From assembly GCF_014356525.2 (NCBI RefSeq), contig NC_052507.1:46981992-47045991 (forward strand): 64,000 bases of DNA, given 5' to 3'. Below are positions 49,360 to 63,700 of this stretch, piece after piece. Position numbers and translations under genes: made by a program. Numbering within the stretch: position 1 is the stretch's first letter; the number at the start of each line of letters is the position of its first letter. This stretch comes from Nilaparvata lugens (taxonomy: Eukaryota; Arthropoda; Insecta; Hemiptera; Delphacidae). Below the pieces are notes generated by a model. The model did not search any database. It saw nothing but the letters and a program-made list of their open reading frames with translations, and was not told the origin of the DNA.

Positions 49360-49700
49360 TGAGAAGGAATGAGCGGGAAACGAGGACAGAAAATGAAGAA
49401 TAGAGTGAGTGAGAGAGAATGAGAGGTAGTTTTGTAGATTTGTCGAGGAATAAAACAGAAATGAATAATAGAGAGAGAAAAAAGAAAGCATGAGAGGTGA
49501 TGTGTAGATTTAGGAAGAGAAACGGAGAGAGTGAGTGAACGGGAAGAGTAAAGGACAGAATGAGAGAAAAAGTTGTAGATGTAGACTACTGGAAAAGAGA
49601 ATAGTCGAAGAAGCAAGCCATACATCCTAGTTGTGGCGTAGAGTGATAAAGAGGAAGAAATGAAGAATTGTTCGCCAAACATCCTGCCACTACTTAGACT
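49360..49700 (+). other. Polypurine-skewed domain with internal similarity
   Basis: G and A dominate the plus strand. TGAGAGGT.G..TGTAGATTT occurs at about 49419 and again at about 49489, suggesting an old ~70-bp duplication. The minus-strand 141-codon frame is explained by the bias. Confidence 0.45.
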
Positions 49701-52700
49701 GCTGCCAATATAATAGACAACTATAGACACAAGTGAGATCGATACAATAGCGACACTTACGTATCTATTGAAACGTATAATTGGGAATCATTCATCTACG
49801 GCTTTGCTGACAATATTCTCTTTTAACAGGCGAGGCATTCTCCGTGATGCCTCGTGAGGAGGAGGGATGATCTTTTTGAAAGTCTCTCTCAAACCGCGCC
49901 AGCAAAGAAGGCAAGATGTATCACGCCCGCTGTAAATCTCTCAAGAACAAACTGTCCTCAAACACTATTTTCAGCGAGTCGAGAGCGCGTCCTCTTGACA
50001 AATAGAGGCAATATCTTACCTGTGTCCTTTATGTCAACCACTTCCTTCCCTCAAACGTTTGCCTGGCTTGTATAATCCGACTCTCCAGCTGAGAGCGCCC
50101 CAAGAAACGCCACCGCATTTAATGTCTCTTACAACTGTCATAAAGTCCTCTGTTGGTTTAGGACGTGTTTCTACAAGAATTTTTAATTCGAGGAGATGTT
50201 GCAAATAAATCTCGCTAGAGATTGTGTACCTGGTTGTGGAGGGGTTGATATGAGGAAAGAGACTGCTGGTTCTAAATAGATGCATACTACCATACAAATG
50301 ATTGTTACAAGGTATTTTTAACGGTATCCTCACTCTATGATACTACTCCCTATCATGAGTTTCACTATTTTACGTTCTTCTGAGATGTGATACATTAAAT
50401 GATACGTTGGAGAAGAACTAAATTTTTGCTTTAGTTGATATTTGTAAAATATGAATGAAAACTGTTCTCATGGATCAGTAGTCTTGATTCTCAATGATTT
50501 TATAAAGAAATGTAGGAAAGAAATAAGTAGTGTATTTCAAAAATTGTAAACGATGATAAGGTGAGAGAGATTTGAATATAACGGGCTTTATATTTCTGTA
50601 ATATGATTAAAGTTGTAAGGATGAGGAATGATTATATCATGACACAGAACTGGCATGGTTCACTATCAATCATATTTGTATTCAAGAGCAGTTATTCAAC
50701 AGATTCAGACATTGATAAAACCTTAAAATTATTTATAACTATAATTGATAATAATTGTCTTATTATCAACTCAGTTTATTAGGTGAAATCCGATGAAATT
50801 CATCCGTTCCAATACAGCTACAAGTACTTGAATTTCTTGAGACATTCCTTAGTATTTCATCAGGAATTCTGAATGGATCTTTGTTTACAATGGCATTATT
50901 TTATCACAATTTCTAATTTCCTCTCTCCTTAAAAGTGAGAACTTCATATGAGTCATGATTTGCACCATTATTTTGAATTTATTGTGTATTTTATTCATAC
51001 AATAAGATTTCTAGGCATGTGTCTCCTTGAGACACACTGTAATGATACTGTAATACATTAGAAGAAAATATTTCATGGATGCATCATTCGACTGCTTAGG
51101 ACGGTACACAGAACCTCACTATACGGAACAAACGAAAATTTGAAGTCAGTGAAATACAACTGAGAAGATAATGCAAAGGAGCTTGTTATGCGACTCGTCC
51201 TCTAATTAGACGATTTGTTAGCTATTCTCAACCATGTTGGCATTTCTATCTCTCCAGTCTGCTTCATTTTAATGCTCCAAATCACGCTAAATAAACCAGT
51301 CGTCTTACGAGTCTTCGACAGATTCCTCAATTCTCATTCTTTGTTGATATCTGAGACCGATTTCCACTTCTTACAGTTAAAGAACTTGATTCGCCAGTCG
51401 CCACAATGAAATCACAGTTATAATAATTGGTTTTCTAATTGTACGGAAAAGCTTTGATATGGAAGGAATGAGCGAGTATTCTGATATTTGATAAGCCTGG
51501 TTAATTTGAAAAGCTGAGTTCCAATAATAATTTTTCAAGAGACTTCTGACATATTTTTCTAGAATATCTGAGGAAATAATTTCCACTTCCGCTATCAATT
51601 TTTCTTTCATTCAGTTTGAAGAAAAAAATACCGACAAGAATATTATGGCACATCCATAATCGGGATACGGAGGGTTCACTTGATAGGATAGCCGAAAAGG
51701 TTGCTTCCATAATGAAATGTCGACACACGTCTATCTTCTACTTGTTTCTTTTTTCATTTTTCTTTCTCACCCGCACAAGCCAAAATCCAATCATCTTCCA
51801 AACACAGACACACTCTCCTTCTCTTACTGCCTTCCTTGATATTGTATTTTCTATCTCTTGTTTTTTCTCATAATATATTTTGATATTGCATAATAACGGT
51901 GTGTCACGGTTGTTAAAGGAAGGCGCGTGCACCGCTTGAGGCGTCTTTAGCGTGAGTTATGGAGTGTTCGCAAACTACCTCCCACAAACTCACACACAGA
52001 CACATACATTTACTCACACACATGCATCCTGCTCCGCTTAGCTGCTGTTCTCAACGAATTTGCGGCCGAAATTCCCTTCATCATTTCTTTTCCACTCTCC
52101 CTCCGACCTCTTGAAAAGGTTAAGCCAATAATCCTGCTTGTCACGATTTGTAATTCTTCAATTCTACGTTCTCTTCCCTTTCAGTTTATTGCGACATTTG
52201 CGAGACTGAGCAAGGCATTTGGGAGGCACCAACGAGAACTACCATTAATGTGCATCAACTTTGTAATAGTCATCAGGAGAAAGAATATACAGTGTCTTTA
52301 TATAGCTTTTTCATCCTTCCTTCTTTTCCTTTATACTCTCTCCTGAGAGATGATGGACTAATAATTTATTAAATCAATCTATAATATAAGCATAAATCTT
52401 AGACAATGATTGGGAGAGAACAACAGGATAAGCTGGATAACTATGGACAGGATAACTGTCACACTCCCAAATTTCGATTGATGAAAGTTTATAAAGATCA
52501 CTTGTATAAATATCACAACAGTTTCCACTTTAAAAACATTCAAACTGATAATTTGAAATTTTGATGGTTATGAAACTGGAAAAAATAATATTTCACTTCA
52601 TAAATCATCATAGACTGGAAAATTTTCCAAAGGAATAGCCCAATCATAACTTGAAGAAATAAATTAAGAAAGATATTGGATCGATAATGTGGGAATCAAA

Positions 52701-55314
52701 CTCTGTTGTAAATGATATGTTTTGTTCTATGATTGCAAATCATAATGGAGTATACGGTGAAAATATTGATGCTGACTGACGAATGAGAAAAAAGTTGAAA
52801 ATTAACAAGCTACCTCTGAGTTGAGTATACATTATGATAATGATGAGGAACACGGATTGTTGAATTGAAAACAATGTCAATAACCGAAGAAAAACTTCAC
52901 TTTTGGTAATCCAAACAACCCGAGTTCATCATATCTCTAAAATAAACAAATTGCAAGCATTGTTTGTTCGATAACTGTATATTTGGTGAATATTCCATGA
53001 TTCAAAAAGCGATAATATGAGTGGAAAAATAATTGAAACCCTGAAAGTAATAAGTTTTGTACACCTGTTAATGATTGAAATAGACCAAACTTGTTGGTAA
53101 AAGTGTTGATAAAACTCTATGAACCGCGGCTCAAACTTTAAAATCCGCAATTTTCAGGTAAACTAAATATTTTTCAATCTTGAACCCGATCACACAGAAT
53201 ATTTTTCTCGACTGATATCGCTGTGCAACAATATCACAACAGAAATGTTATGAGCACTGTAGACGTGTGAGTTTCAAAAACGAGCTCGTCCATAACTCGT
53301 TCAGTTGTTTCCAACGTTCACTAAAATGCAGGATACCAACCTCGTTCCCAGTATTTTTTTTACTTGCTTACAAACAATCGGTGCATATGCATCTCATACT
53401 GACGTATCACACACATGTGTACTCAGAGCTGTGCATGCCACCACATCCATCCTCCCTTCAAATTGCATCGGTAATTGAGATGGGGTGGCCAATATTAATT
53501 GAACTTTGATGAGTAATTGAAAACATAAACAACAACAACGAGCTCCAAAAATTGCAACCTACGTTCGGGAACGTCAATACGAACCCATTTTGCAACTCTT
53601 GTGTTGAACGAGTAACATTCAAAACCCATTCTGTGAAAGCGAAAACTAAAGTGTCTTCCAATGCTGATAAATAATTTTCTACGCCTCACTTGTTTGTTTT
53701 GGGCAGCTCTCATTCTCCGCGTTCTAATTGACTTTTCAAATTTTCTATCATAAATTCTGTGAGATGCATTCGTTTCCACTCCATCTGAACAAGTTGAAAA
53801 TAATTTTCGCTAATAAGTGCTGTGGCAAACCTTTCCAGAACTATACCGGTATAATGCTCTAGCAAACTCTAATACAATAACTATTAAAAGAGTATCTTAG
53901 AATAGTGAGATAACGTTACTCATCTTTTTCTTGGAGTAGATATATTAAGACATCATGATTGATTCGAGAGACGTAAATCTAAACTTGACTGTTCGTGAAT
54001 GGATGATTAGATGCAATAAAATGAATCAAATAATAATACTTGACATAAACTCAGAATCTCAATGAACAGCTCTTGAGTATTTGTCAATCGTCATGCGCCA
54101 TTTAATAATACAATAATTTTATCTTAAAATTGAAAAAATAATAGTCAATTCTAGAACATTATGTTCATTGATTGAAATAAATGACTGTTTTCTTGTTGTT
54201 ATTTTGATTGAGAAGCAAGCACTCATGTAAAATAATACTTGTTAGCGATCATTTTGTAGGCGTGATTTGGATTTATAATTGCTATCAAGTTCAGCAATCA
54301 GTTACAATATTCTTCAACAATGAAATATCGTCCCACTCTAGTTTCTCAATTCGATTAATGTGTATTCAATAAGGAATGGCTCATTCGATGTCCAACAACT
54401 GAGCCTTTAGTGCTCCTGTAGAGCACTACCATTGTATTGTCTGGCAGGAGGGTCTATCCATTATTGGGTTGTGATTAAGATCTTGAAGAGCCAGATTAAA
54501 GAGGGTGAATCATGGATTGAACTAGGACTAAACTAGGTGAAAGAATAGGAGTGATGCTTTCAAAAATAATTCTTGTTCACTCAGTAGCATCTGCATACTT
54601 GAGAGTCTGAGAGAGATTGTACACCCAATACTGATAGAACTGTACTTGTGGAGTAAGGGACATAGATGATCTTTCCCATAGAGAAAGCTTTTTATCAGGC
54701 TTTCCATACGCTTCTAATAATAATTTTTCAGGATTTGAAAAAAAAGAACCGTGCTGAAACAGAATTTATGAAATGGGGAAATTGATGAATGGACTAATAC
54801 AAGTATCAGCAGAGTTTGCCAGTGAATGACTTTTTTTAATCGACAATCAAGAGAGATCGATGTTACTGGGCGTAAAAATCTTTGATATAGTAGAAACCGT
54901 ATCGAAAAATTAAAATTTTAAGAGTTCGTGTAATATTCACTTTTCCATTATAATCTTGAATATTTGAACTGTTCCTCTCCACATTTACTCGATCTATAAT
55001 CCATCCAAAAAAACTTGATAGAATCATAAATCCATGATGACATTTACAGAGATGTGGATTTGTAAACATTAAAAAATTATTCAGGGAGTTTTGTGATGCG
55101 AAGAGAAATACATCTCAGTGTAAATGAAAGAATTATCATGGTTGTAACAAAAATTTAAACATGTTCAAATATTAAGTTATTTCGATGTGGTCAAAAATGA
55201 CACGTTTGAAAGTAAGCTCATCGACGTATTTAAATTCAGTATGAGCGAGAATATCGGCGTGCTATTTTGCGAAATAAAATTGCATGATAACCTATGAGAA
55301 ATCATGATGCTATA

Positions 55315-55372
55315 ACTCTCTCTCTCTTTCTCAATTGAAATTATATCTCTCTCTCTCTATTTCAATTGGAAT
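55315..55372 (+). repeat. Two (TC)n tracts in a ~30-bp duplication
   Basis: TCTCTCTCTTTCTCAATTGAAAT is followed by a similar TC run ending in ATTTCAATTGGAAT. Confidence 0.8.
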
Positions 55373-55769
55373 ATACCAACTTTTCACCAGCTTGTTAATT
55401 TATGAAATTATCATAGCAAGAGACAATAGAGGAGAATTATTATCTTTATACGTGGTTTAGAAACTCAATTTAAGAAGTTATTGCATTGAATAATATTTGA
55501 TATCAATTTATTAGAAGTGTGTAATGGAGCATTCAATATGAGTAGAAAATAATCAAATGTTGAACGAAATGGTTCTATATCACAGGTTTTTCTACGGTAA
55601 CGAGTGTAAAATTTCGCAGAATGAAATGTGACATTCGTTTGGAATTTTGATTTCAGCATACATCTCATAGCAAGCGTTTTTTATTGTTATCGGGCGTCGT
55701 TGCTATGGTTACATTAGGACAGCACAAATGCGAACGCGGCCACAAATTTGTGGTGAGAGACGCGACAAA

Positions 55770-55820
55770 CACCAGTCACCAGTCACCAGTCACCATCACC
55801 ATCACCAGCACCAGCACCAC
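55770..55820 (+). repeat. Short CACCAGT / CACCAT tandem repeats
   Basis: Three CACCAGT units are followed by CACCAT and CACCAG units. Confidence 0.85.
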
Positions 55821-57622
55821 CCAAATTGGGTGACCACACCCGACCTCCAATTCACCACCATGGTCCACCACCGTTGTCCATCATCAGATACACCAATACT
55901 TTCTCAATAATATGTTATTCATCGATATTCAGGCAGAATAAGTTTGATGAATTCTCTGTCCAGAGCAAGTGGACTTTATTTTAAGGGTGAAGAGAGCGGG
56001 AAACAAAATGAGGGACAGAAAGATTGTCATAATTTAAGTCCGGTGAATGATTGGGCATGAACTTGTCTTGACCATTGGCTTCTACATGCAAAAAGGTAGA
56101 CGGCACCTTTGGTATCTGAGATAAGACAGGCTAGGCGAATGTGAGTTGTCAACACAATAGTTGAACTTGAATATGCAGTTTGGTGACCAGAATTTATTCC
56201 TAAAAAAGTAACAAGGAATATGCCAAATGGAATAAGCCAGATAATTTGAGTGACACATAATAGAAATGACACAATTATACACCTTCTAATACCAATAATA
56301 CACCATTTGACACCATTTATACTCAGAATAGCAAAGATTCACTTCACCTGAACACAAACCATTTCTTGAGGAGCTGATGAACAGTTAGACAAAAGGCCAT
56401 TTTTCAACATGAAGCTGACGGAATTTGAAGCACAAATGCAAACTAACCAAAGCTGACCTGATCGACGACGACGAATAATGCAAAATGAGATTACTAATTT
56501 CCATTACAGGATTCACTATGCAAACTAATTAGAGAATAATATTCAACATATTTTGAAGTGATTGGAAAAAATCTAAGTTAGGCTAAATACGAGATGATAA
56601 TCAAGATGTAAATAGTACACCAGAGACACTTGAACATCTAGAAAACAGCAGTTTTCAACAGATGTCACCAAAAATGAACTCTCAGCTGTGTCAAGAGCGC
56701 TTAATACAAACGAAAGAATATGAATGACAAGGACCTAATAATGAATGTGGAAGAGGTCATTGGAGATTCAACAAAGATATTGAATATTTTGTCGAGCAGT
56801 TTTGGTTGCAAGCTCGTACAAAATATTTGATTCTCTGTTTCCCTTGATTTATGTCTCCAAATAAATTACTTGTTTACAAAATAATTTACCACTTCCAAGA
56901 AAAGTATTAATAAATGTTTCATGATGTTTGTAAGTCTCTTCGTGTAACCTAATATCCGTAGAAGCGAAGTGAGTCACTGCAACAGAACCTTGTTATTTCA
57001 TAAGACTGAATCAAATGGCAAAGACACAGTTTCTGCTTCCTTCAAGATGACGCATACTGTTGGGGAGTCTTGGATTACCTTAGTAAGTCTAAGGTTACTT
57101 TTGCATCCTTCTACAGTGGAATCTGGAAGTTGCGAAAGTTGCTGCGTAACTTGATATGGCTGGCTCTTTGACAATACACCTTTTCATCTCATAACAGCTA
57201 CTCGAAACTCTTCAAAACTGCCTTCTTTGAGCAAAACTTTGAAGAATTTCAACTTTGCTACCCAAACACTTCGTTATCAATTGAAAAACTATATCAAAAC
57301 TCCTAAGCTATTTCTCAGAGAAGAAAACTTGTCATAATAGCTCATGTGAGGGAGTTTATAGCTATGAATGAGACAGAAGAATGACTAAACTGGATGAGCC
57401 TATTGGAAGAAAATGTCAAGCCTATAAAATTCGTTGTAGTAATCTTTATGCAAAATAAGTTGGTGTGGAAGTTGTTGAAAATAATTGGATATCATATAAA
57501 GAACAACTCATTCACCTTCTAAAACCCCGCTGACATGTACCCTCAACATCCACAATGTGAAAATTATAAGTATTATAAATTTAATTTGTTGTATGAATTC
57601 AGGGCTAATTTCTTGTATTTAT

Positions 57623-57735
57623 ATAATAGAATTATAGTACCCTTTAATATTGATTACGTTATGTAGTTGCGTTACAATTTGTATTCTTGTTTTTTAATAT
57701 TTTATCAATTTTAAAGGGAACTATAATTCTATTTT
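57623..57735. repeat. 113-bp inverted repeat (hairpin or small MITE)
   Basis: The arms 57623-57654 and 57704-57735 are inverted copies with three mismatches in 32 bp, sharing AATAGAATTATAGT. The spacer is 49 bp. TTAATTTGTTGTAT occurs outside both arms, near 57582 and 57737. Confidence 0.8.
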
Positions 57736-60700
57736 ATTAATTTGTTGTATATAAATAGTCAAAACTCATCCATTCCGAGCTAACAAGCTGAAAATATTTC
57801 TATTTGGAAATTGGAGATGAATTGGGTTGAGCCTCATGAACATGGGTTGAGCCTCAAATACAAAATTGAATCGGATTCCCATGTGAATGCTAATGGAGCT
57901 AATTTCACACTTGAAGTGTATTTCAGGTCAACTCATCAAATACACGCTACATCTCCACATCCAAACCACATCAAATTACATTCGATAATCTCAAAGTTTA
58001 CTGCAACAGGTTGACGAAAATGTGAATTGTGATTTATACTTATCCACTCATACCTGTATTTAAAATTGATTCAAGTGAACCAAATAACTCATTACATTAG
58101 AGTAGAACATAACAATCAATGAATGCGGCTTGATCCCCTAATGGCATGGATCCCTAATTGTGACATGATTCATGTAATAATTATGCAGGATAGAAATCTG
58201 TGAGTGAAGGAGTTTGGGGGTGGTGGTGTTGGTGTTGGTTTAGCTGTCCTAATTTATTCAGAACACCTATTCAGAGCAAACACTGAGATTTGTCGAATCC
58301 AGAGTTAACATTGATAGTATTTTAATAAATATTTCCAATAGCTCCTGATTAGAGAACTACCAACTCCAATTAAGAATTGGAACTATCAAAACCATTTGAA
58401 CTGACAAACAGAAAATTAATTTTTCAAATAATTATTATTAAACGAAATTCCAGTCAAATGCTGCAACTAATTTTTTTTCATCTGCAATTAATTTTTCATC
58501 TATTTCATTCCCCAAAATCACAATTCCATTTAATAGATAAATTGAGCTCTCTTATTTCCAGTGAAATTATTTCTCTAGAATAGTCTCAACAAATGTTGAA
58601 AAATAGATGTATTTGTATGTCTCTCATTATGTGTGAGAATAGAATAAAGATGTTAGTCAGTTTATAATAATTGAAAACATTCATTCACAACATATTATCA
58701 ATATTCCATTGATGTTATTGATTCGATTGATGGTTTAACCAATCTCTGAAATATCAAATATCAACTTGTTTTAACTTTTCAAATTTGCTGATTCATTAAC
58801 CTTGGATTATAATAAATTTGAAGTATTTATTATATTAAAATTAAGTCGCTGAGAAGTAAATTCCATATTTATAAACGGATCTCCATCCAGCCAAATTCTG
58901 AATACAAGTAGTAGAGTAACGTTGACCAAGAATAGGAAATATCAGTAACTTTCTAACTTTCATTCTTCACCTATGTTAACATAATTTGTTAACTCATAGT
59001 CCGTTCTATAAAGTAATGGTGTTGATTCATGAAGCACAAAAATGGAGAAACTCTTGGTTTGAATTCCTTTTTCAACTTTATTTGCCGACAAAATTTCAAG
59101 TGTTCCGCTTTTCGTATTCGCTATTCTTCAGTTGTCTCTCACATTTTATAGAACAAGGAGAATTTTCAGTATAGGAGCGTGAGTTGTTGTGTTGCGAAGT
59201 GTGAGCTTCTGAATGTTTCCCTTACATTCAGAGCACCACTCGGGGCAATTATACATGGAGACGACTTATTTGAAAGGCCATTGAATGAGTTGCCTGCATC
59301 AAGGAAACTCGTATGGAGAAGGTCCATCTGTAAGGAAAATTAGCATCGCGTGTAAATGCTTTTGCATCATCTCTTAATTACTAGCCATACAAATTCGCAT
59401 TGATAGCAAACAAGACTGAATCATCTCGTTGCGCTTTTAAACGGTCGCATCTTCAGCAGCATTCAAACTTCAAGGAGTTTCGCCTTTCTACCTTTTCTAC
59501 GATTTATTTATAGCACTATATACTCGCGACATCGCATTCACGGCTCTCAATTGATGCAGCATTCAAGCTTTGTCTTGATTCTTTTTCGAGTACATTGAAA
59601 GAAATGAGGGCAAACAAGATACGAAGAAAGGCTGCCACGTTGAAAGGGCTCTGTGCAATTTTTAATTGATACGACGCGTCATTAAATTATAATTAATTTC
59701 GTTTAAAGGAGCGACTGGTGTGGCTTAAATGTTGATGGAGTCGGTTGATTATTGAGCAACTGTGGATACTTGAAATCAATGCGATATGAAGAGCAGCTCA
59801 GATTGAATATTACAATATTTCTTTCCAGTGAACGTGCATTCTTCTCAGATACAATGATTCTGACTCCATATCCAAAGTCATAATGAATGCGTCTTGATTG
59901 GTGGCGTCGAGAACGTGGCACTATTTCATCATGAATTCACATGAGCGGAACTTGAAAAATCAAATGAAGCTCTTATACTGGAATTCATAATAGAATATTA
60001 CCAATCAATAAAACATGACATATTACCAATAGTTCATGAGAAAATATTGTTTCAAGTGACTCATTTCCTTTGATTGAGATGGGTCATCAATACTAATTTA
60101 TTTATGAGGCTATGAAAATTAGTTACCTGATTTTGGAATACTAAAAAGAAGCGGTATATAGTGTATAAAGTGACTGGAGAACCCAATCAAACTGAAGTCT
60201 ATAAATATGACGTATTCATGCCTTATACATCTCTAATATTATTTTAAAGATTTACTGTGACAAAATAGTGAAGATAGAACTAGCTCTAGCTTTGTCGTCT
60301 CCAACTGAATTGATCATGCTTTCACCGAGTTAAAACAATTCTTGGTAGAACATTGTCATCTACCCAATTTGAGCTCTCACACTTCAACTCTAGAAATCTC
60401 CAGAAGAGTAAGAACACAGTTTTCTCAGCTATATTTGTGTGTCGTCCGGCTTAGTTTAATAAGGCCTGATTAAAGTAAACAGACTGTCACTTAGCAGTCC
60501 GTGTAGGTTTGACTAGATGCACAATGTCTCTTAAGGCTTAATAAGAAACATCTCATCACAACCAGTGTCACTCCGTAGGAGGATGACTGACCATTGAGTG
60601 ACTCTAAAACCGAAATGCTGTTCTGTTCCACTAATCTACATTACTATCTGTATTACCTAGCAAACACAGTTAATGCATGAAGAAAATCGCACCAGTCTTC

Positions 60701-63700
60701 ATAAAACGCTTCGAGTGTTTTATTACGGGGTTAAATTTGTTTCAAAACTAAACAACCTGTCATTTCTGTCAACGTTTATTATTTGTTTATTAAAACATCA
60801 CCAAAAGCCACTGTCTGTTCTTTTGGATTATAAAAATAGGCGCTTCTGCTGACAGCCTCCACCGTTCAAGTAGTGCTGGAGCTCAAGTATAATTAATTAG
60901 TTAGGCAGACGACGTGACATTGGCAAAAAAGTCTCTCGTAAATTCAACTTTCTGTGGAGTACGCTACTCAAAAATGGCCTCCATGTTGAACACTGAATAT
61001 TTCATTATTCTACTTTTTGTTTTCTCATCAGAACTACATTTGGATGAATATATATATTTTGTAGAAAAAGTTGTTTGGGAGGAGATCCATCCTGATATAC
61101 GCCTAATATTCAGTTTTCCAATAAACTACTGATTGTTTTCTCATTTGGTAATTCCATGACCTGGAGACATTATAATGATGAAAAATTCACGTAATAAGGT
61201 TATTATGACATCAAATAATCGTATGGTATGTTTAAATGAACACCTCTGATAGATTTATAGTGAAAACTATTGTAGGAAATGATAATTTTGTGTTCCTGGT
61301 ATATTCAACTTCAAATGCTGTGTAGAACTTAAATTAGAGAATAAGAAGCTGATGTGAAGATGGAATCTATAATTAAATAAAAAATAGTCCATCATGACAT
61401 AGAAATGGTGCTTATGAGGGTACGATCACTGCTGTGTCTAATCAGTTTATTTGATTAATTTTGACAAAGACAAGACGTTCGAAGATGTTTGTGATAAAAA
61501 TATCAGAATCACTTTATCACTTTCCTTGTCATCTTCCAAGAGAGCCACTTGTGTGGAGTAGAAACGAAGGAAATCTGTAAGTTAAAGTGACAGCCGGTAT
61601 AAAAGAAGATGGGGTAGATAAAAATCCCCCTTAAGAAGAAGATTCCTTGAATAAGCCGTTTCTTAAAGGGTGTTTGTAAGGCGACCTGTTGCTCCCCCAA
61701 CTTAATCAAGTTGCTCCACCCAGGGGAGAAATCGAGCCGAACGTCTTACAAGAAGTTGTTCGCCTTTTGAACTTGTACTGCTTGTTTATCGTCTTCCCCT
61801 GTTCGCCAGTCGTTTCCCCTTCACATTCCGTTCCCTTAAACCGTTCCCCCTTTCCTCAATTCAGTGCCCTCTAAACAATCGTCTTATAACTGCCACCGAC
61901 CTTATCTTGGCAAAGCACTCTACTTCTCAGTAAATGGTTTGGAACAAACACTTCCTAACTGACACCTGTTGACACGGATTCCTTCTTTGAAAAATATATG
62001 ATTTTCTTCACTTGCTTCTAATTTGATTAGCTCTTCGGTTGATGAATTACTACAATCATTCTTGAAAGATTGATTGATTACTTTTCTTAATAGGAGTGAT
62101 TAATTTGAGTTTTCTTCTCCTTCAAAGTAGTGAGATCTTATAAATTACAACTTGAATAAGATCTTCTAATACAAGTTTAAAATCTTACGATGAATCGCAA
62201 TGAATTTGTTGGTAATGATATGAGTTCTAATAATACTTATGGGCTTGATGCTATTTTCAAGAGATATTGAGTTCATTTTCATTTAATTGATGAGGTCTTT
62301 GTTTCTTCCAGCTATCTCCTATTTTTATCAGGCTGATGAAATTCGAGTACGAAATTTATTGATGCTCTTCCAAAAAAATCTTTCAAGTAACAAGAGTAGG
62401 CCTACTCAATAAGATTGCATTAGAGAATGCGAATTTTAATGTTATGAGTATCAATTAATACAATTATATCTACTATACTGAGGAGTCTGTTCTGATCTAG
62501 CCAACCCACTCCATTACGGCGGTCAGGTATAAACTGTCTCACTCCAGTTAGAGACGATCGGCAGACCAGTTAGAGACGACCGCTCATTGATTATAGCGTG
62601 GCCTATTAGTGTCTCATGTGACCTATATTCACATATAATAGTTTGTGCAGTTTGGTTGCATTGCTTAGACTGCCATGCAATTTCGGATCTGTAGACAGAT
62701 GCAACTGGTGTCTCATGCCCGGTTTACGAACCTAATGGCGTTTTTGTGAGCTACTCTGGTTTCTAGGATCTATTCGGGAACGTGGCGCCTATCACATCAC
62801 CTGTCCTTCAGCCAGTAGAAGACTAAACAGACCACAACTAATCATCCTCAACCGTCTTCTGCTGAACCATCGTATTATGTTCACTGAACTGCAGATCACG
62901 TAGATTTTCGTCATTTTTCATAGGTCTCGCTCTTTAGATTAAACTTGATTACTATTTTTTTTGTGATTATGATTCGTGAGTAGGTCTATTACTAGGTCTG
63001 TTCTGTTTGAGTTGAGGTAAATCATAGATGCTGACATGAAAGTCAAGTTTGTGATAAAATAACTTTAGTAGCCTATATGCAACTCAGAAACTAATATTCA
63101 TTGGACATTTGTAACGCACTATGTATTTCTTGTGTTCTTATTTCATGTTCTTCGTAATTTTGATAGTCTATAGAAACTTTGAGTTTCCTATACTGTATTC
63201 TTCAAACAATGGAATATTAGAAAGTTTTGAAGGAGAATGCATTTACAGCGGATGAGACAAATAGATTATGAACTATCAGAGTTTTCATGAGTCAAATTTT
63301 TCGTTCGACTATTGAACACAGAACCTGAAAGATAGCACAATGAAGATCTCTATCTATTATGAGAATGACAATCCCTACTCGTGCTATCTTTGAGTGATCT
63401 CAATAGTCATCCGTATACCCACTCTGAGGCTCCTCAGTTCAGACCGAATCCAACAATGTCAATATTGTTTCTCTCAAGACAAGAGTGGTTCTCGAAAGTG
63501 AACCCGTTTCCTTGCTTTGGATCTAATAGAGTTATTGGAGAAACCCTTGGTAGCTCAGGAGAACGCTCGAGAGAAAGGAGTGGACTCTAGCTAAGGATCA
63601 GCTGTTATCTAAGATCAGTTGTTATAGGGGCGTCTAGTGGCAATCTTCACAGAGTACACACGCATGTATGTCCAAGGGACCCCAGCAATTTTCTATCCTT

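Larger units (their letters stand above)
49701..57622. other. Long AT-rich non-coding stretch with minor repeats
   Basis: I see no gene. Minor items are an 8-bp-stem hairpin at 51018-51036 (TGTGTCTC/GAGACACA), paired TC microsatellites at 55315-55372 and short CACCAGT/CACCAT tandems at 55770-55820. Patches around 49850-50340 and 51950-52250 are less AT-rich but unrecognisable. Confidence 0.45.

Noticed and set aside
63545..63600. TGGTAGCTCAGG, resembling a tRNA A box
   Set aside because: No B box follows at the right distance and no cloverleaf is possible.
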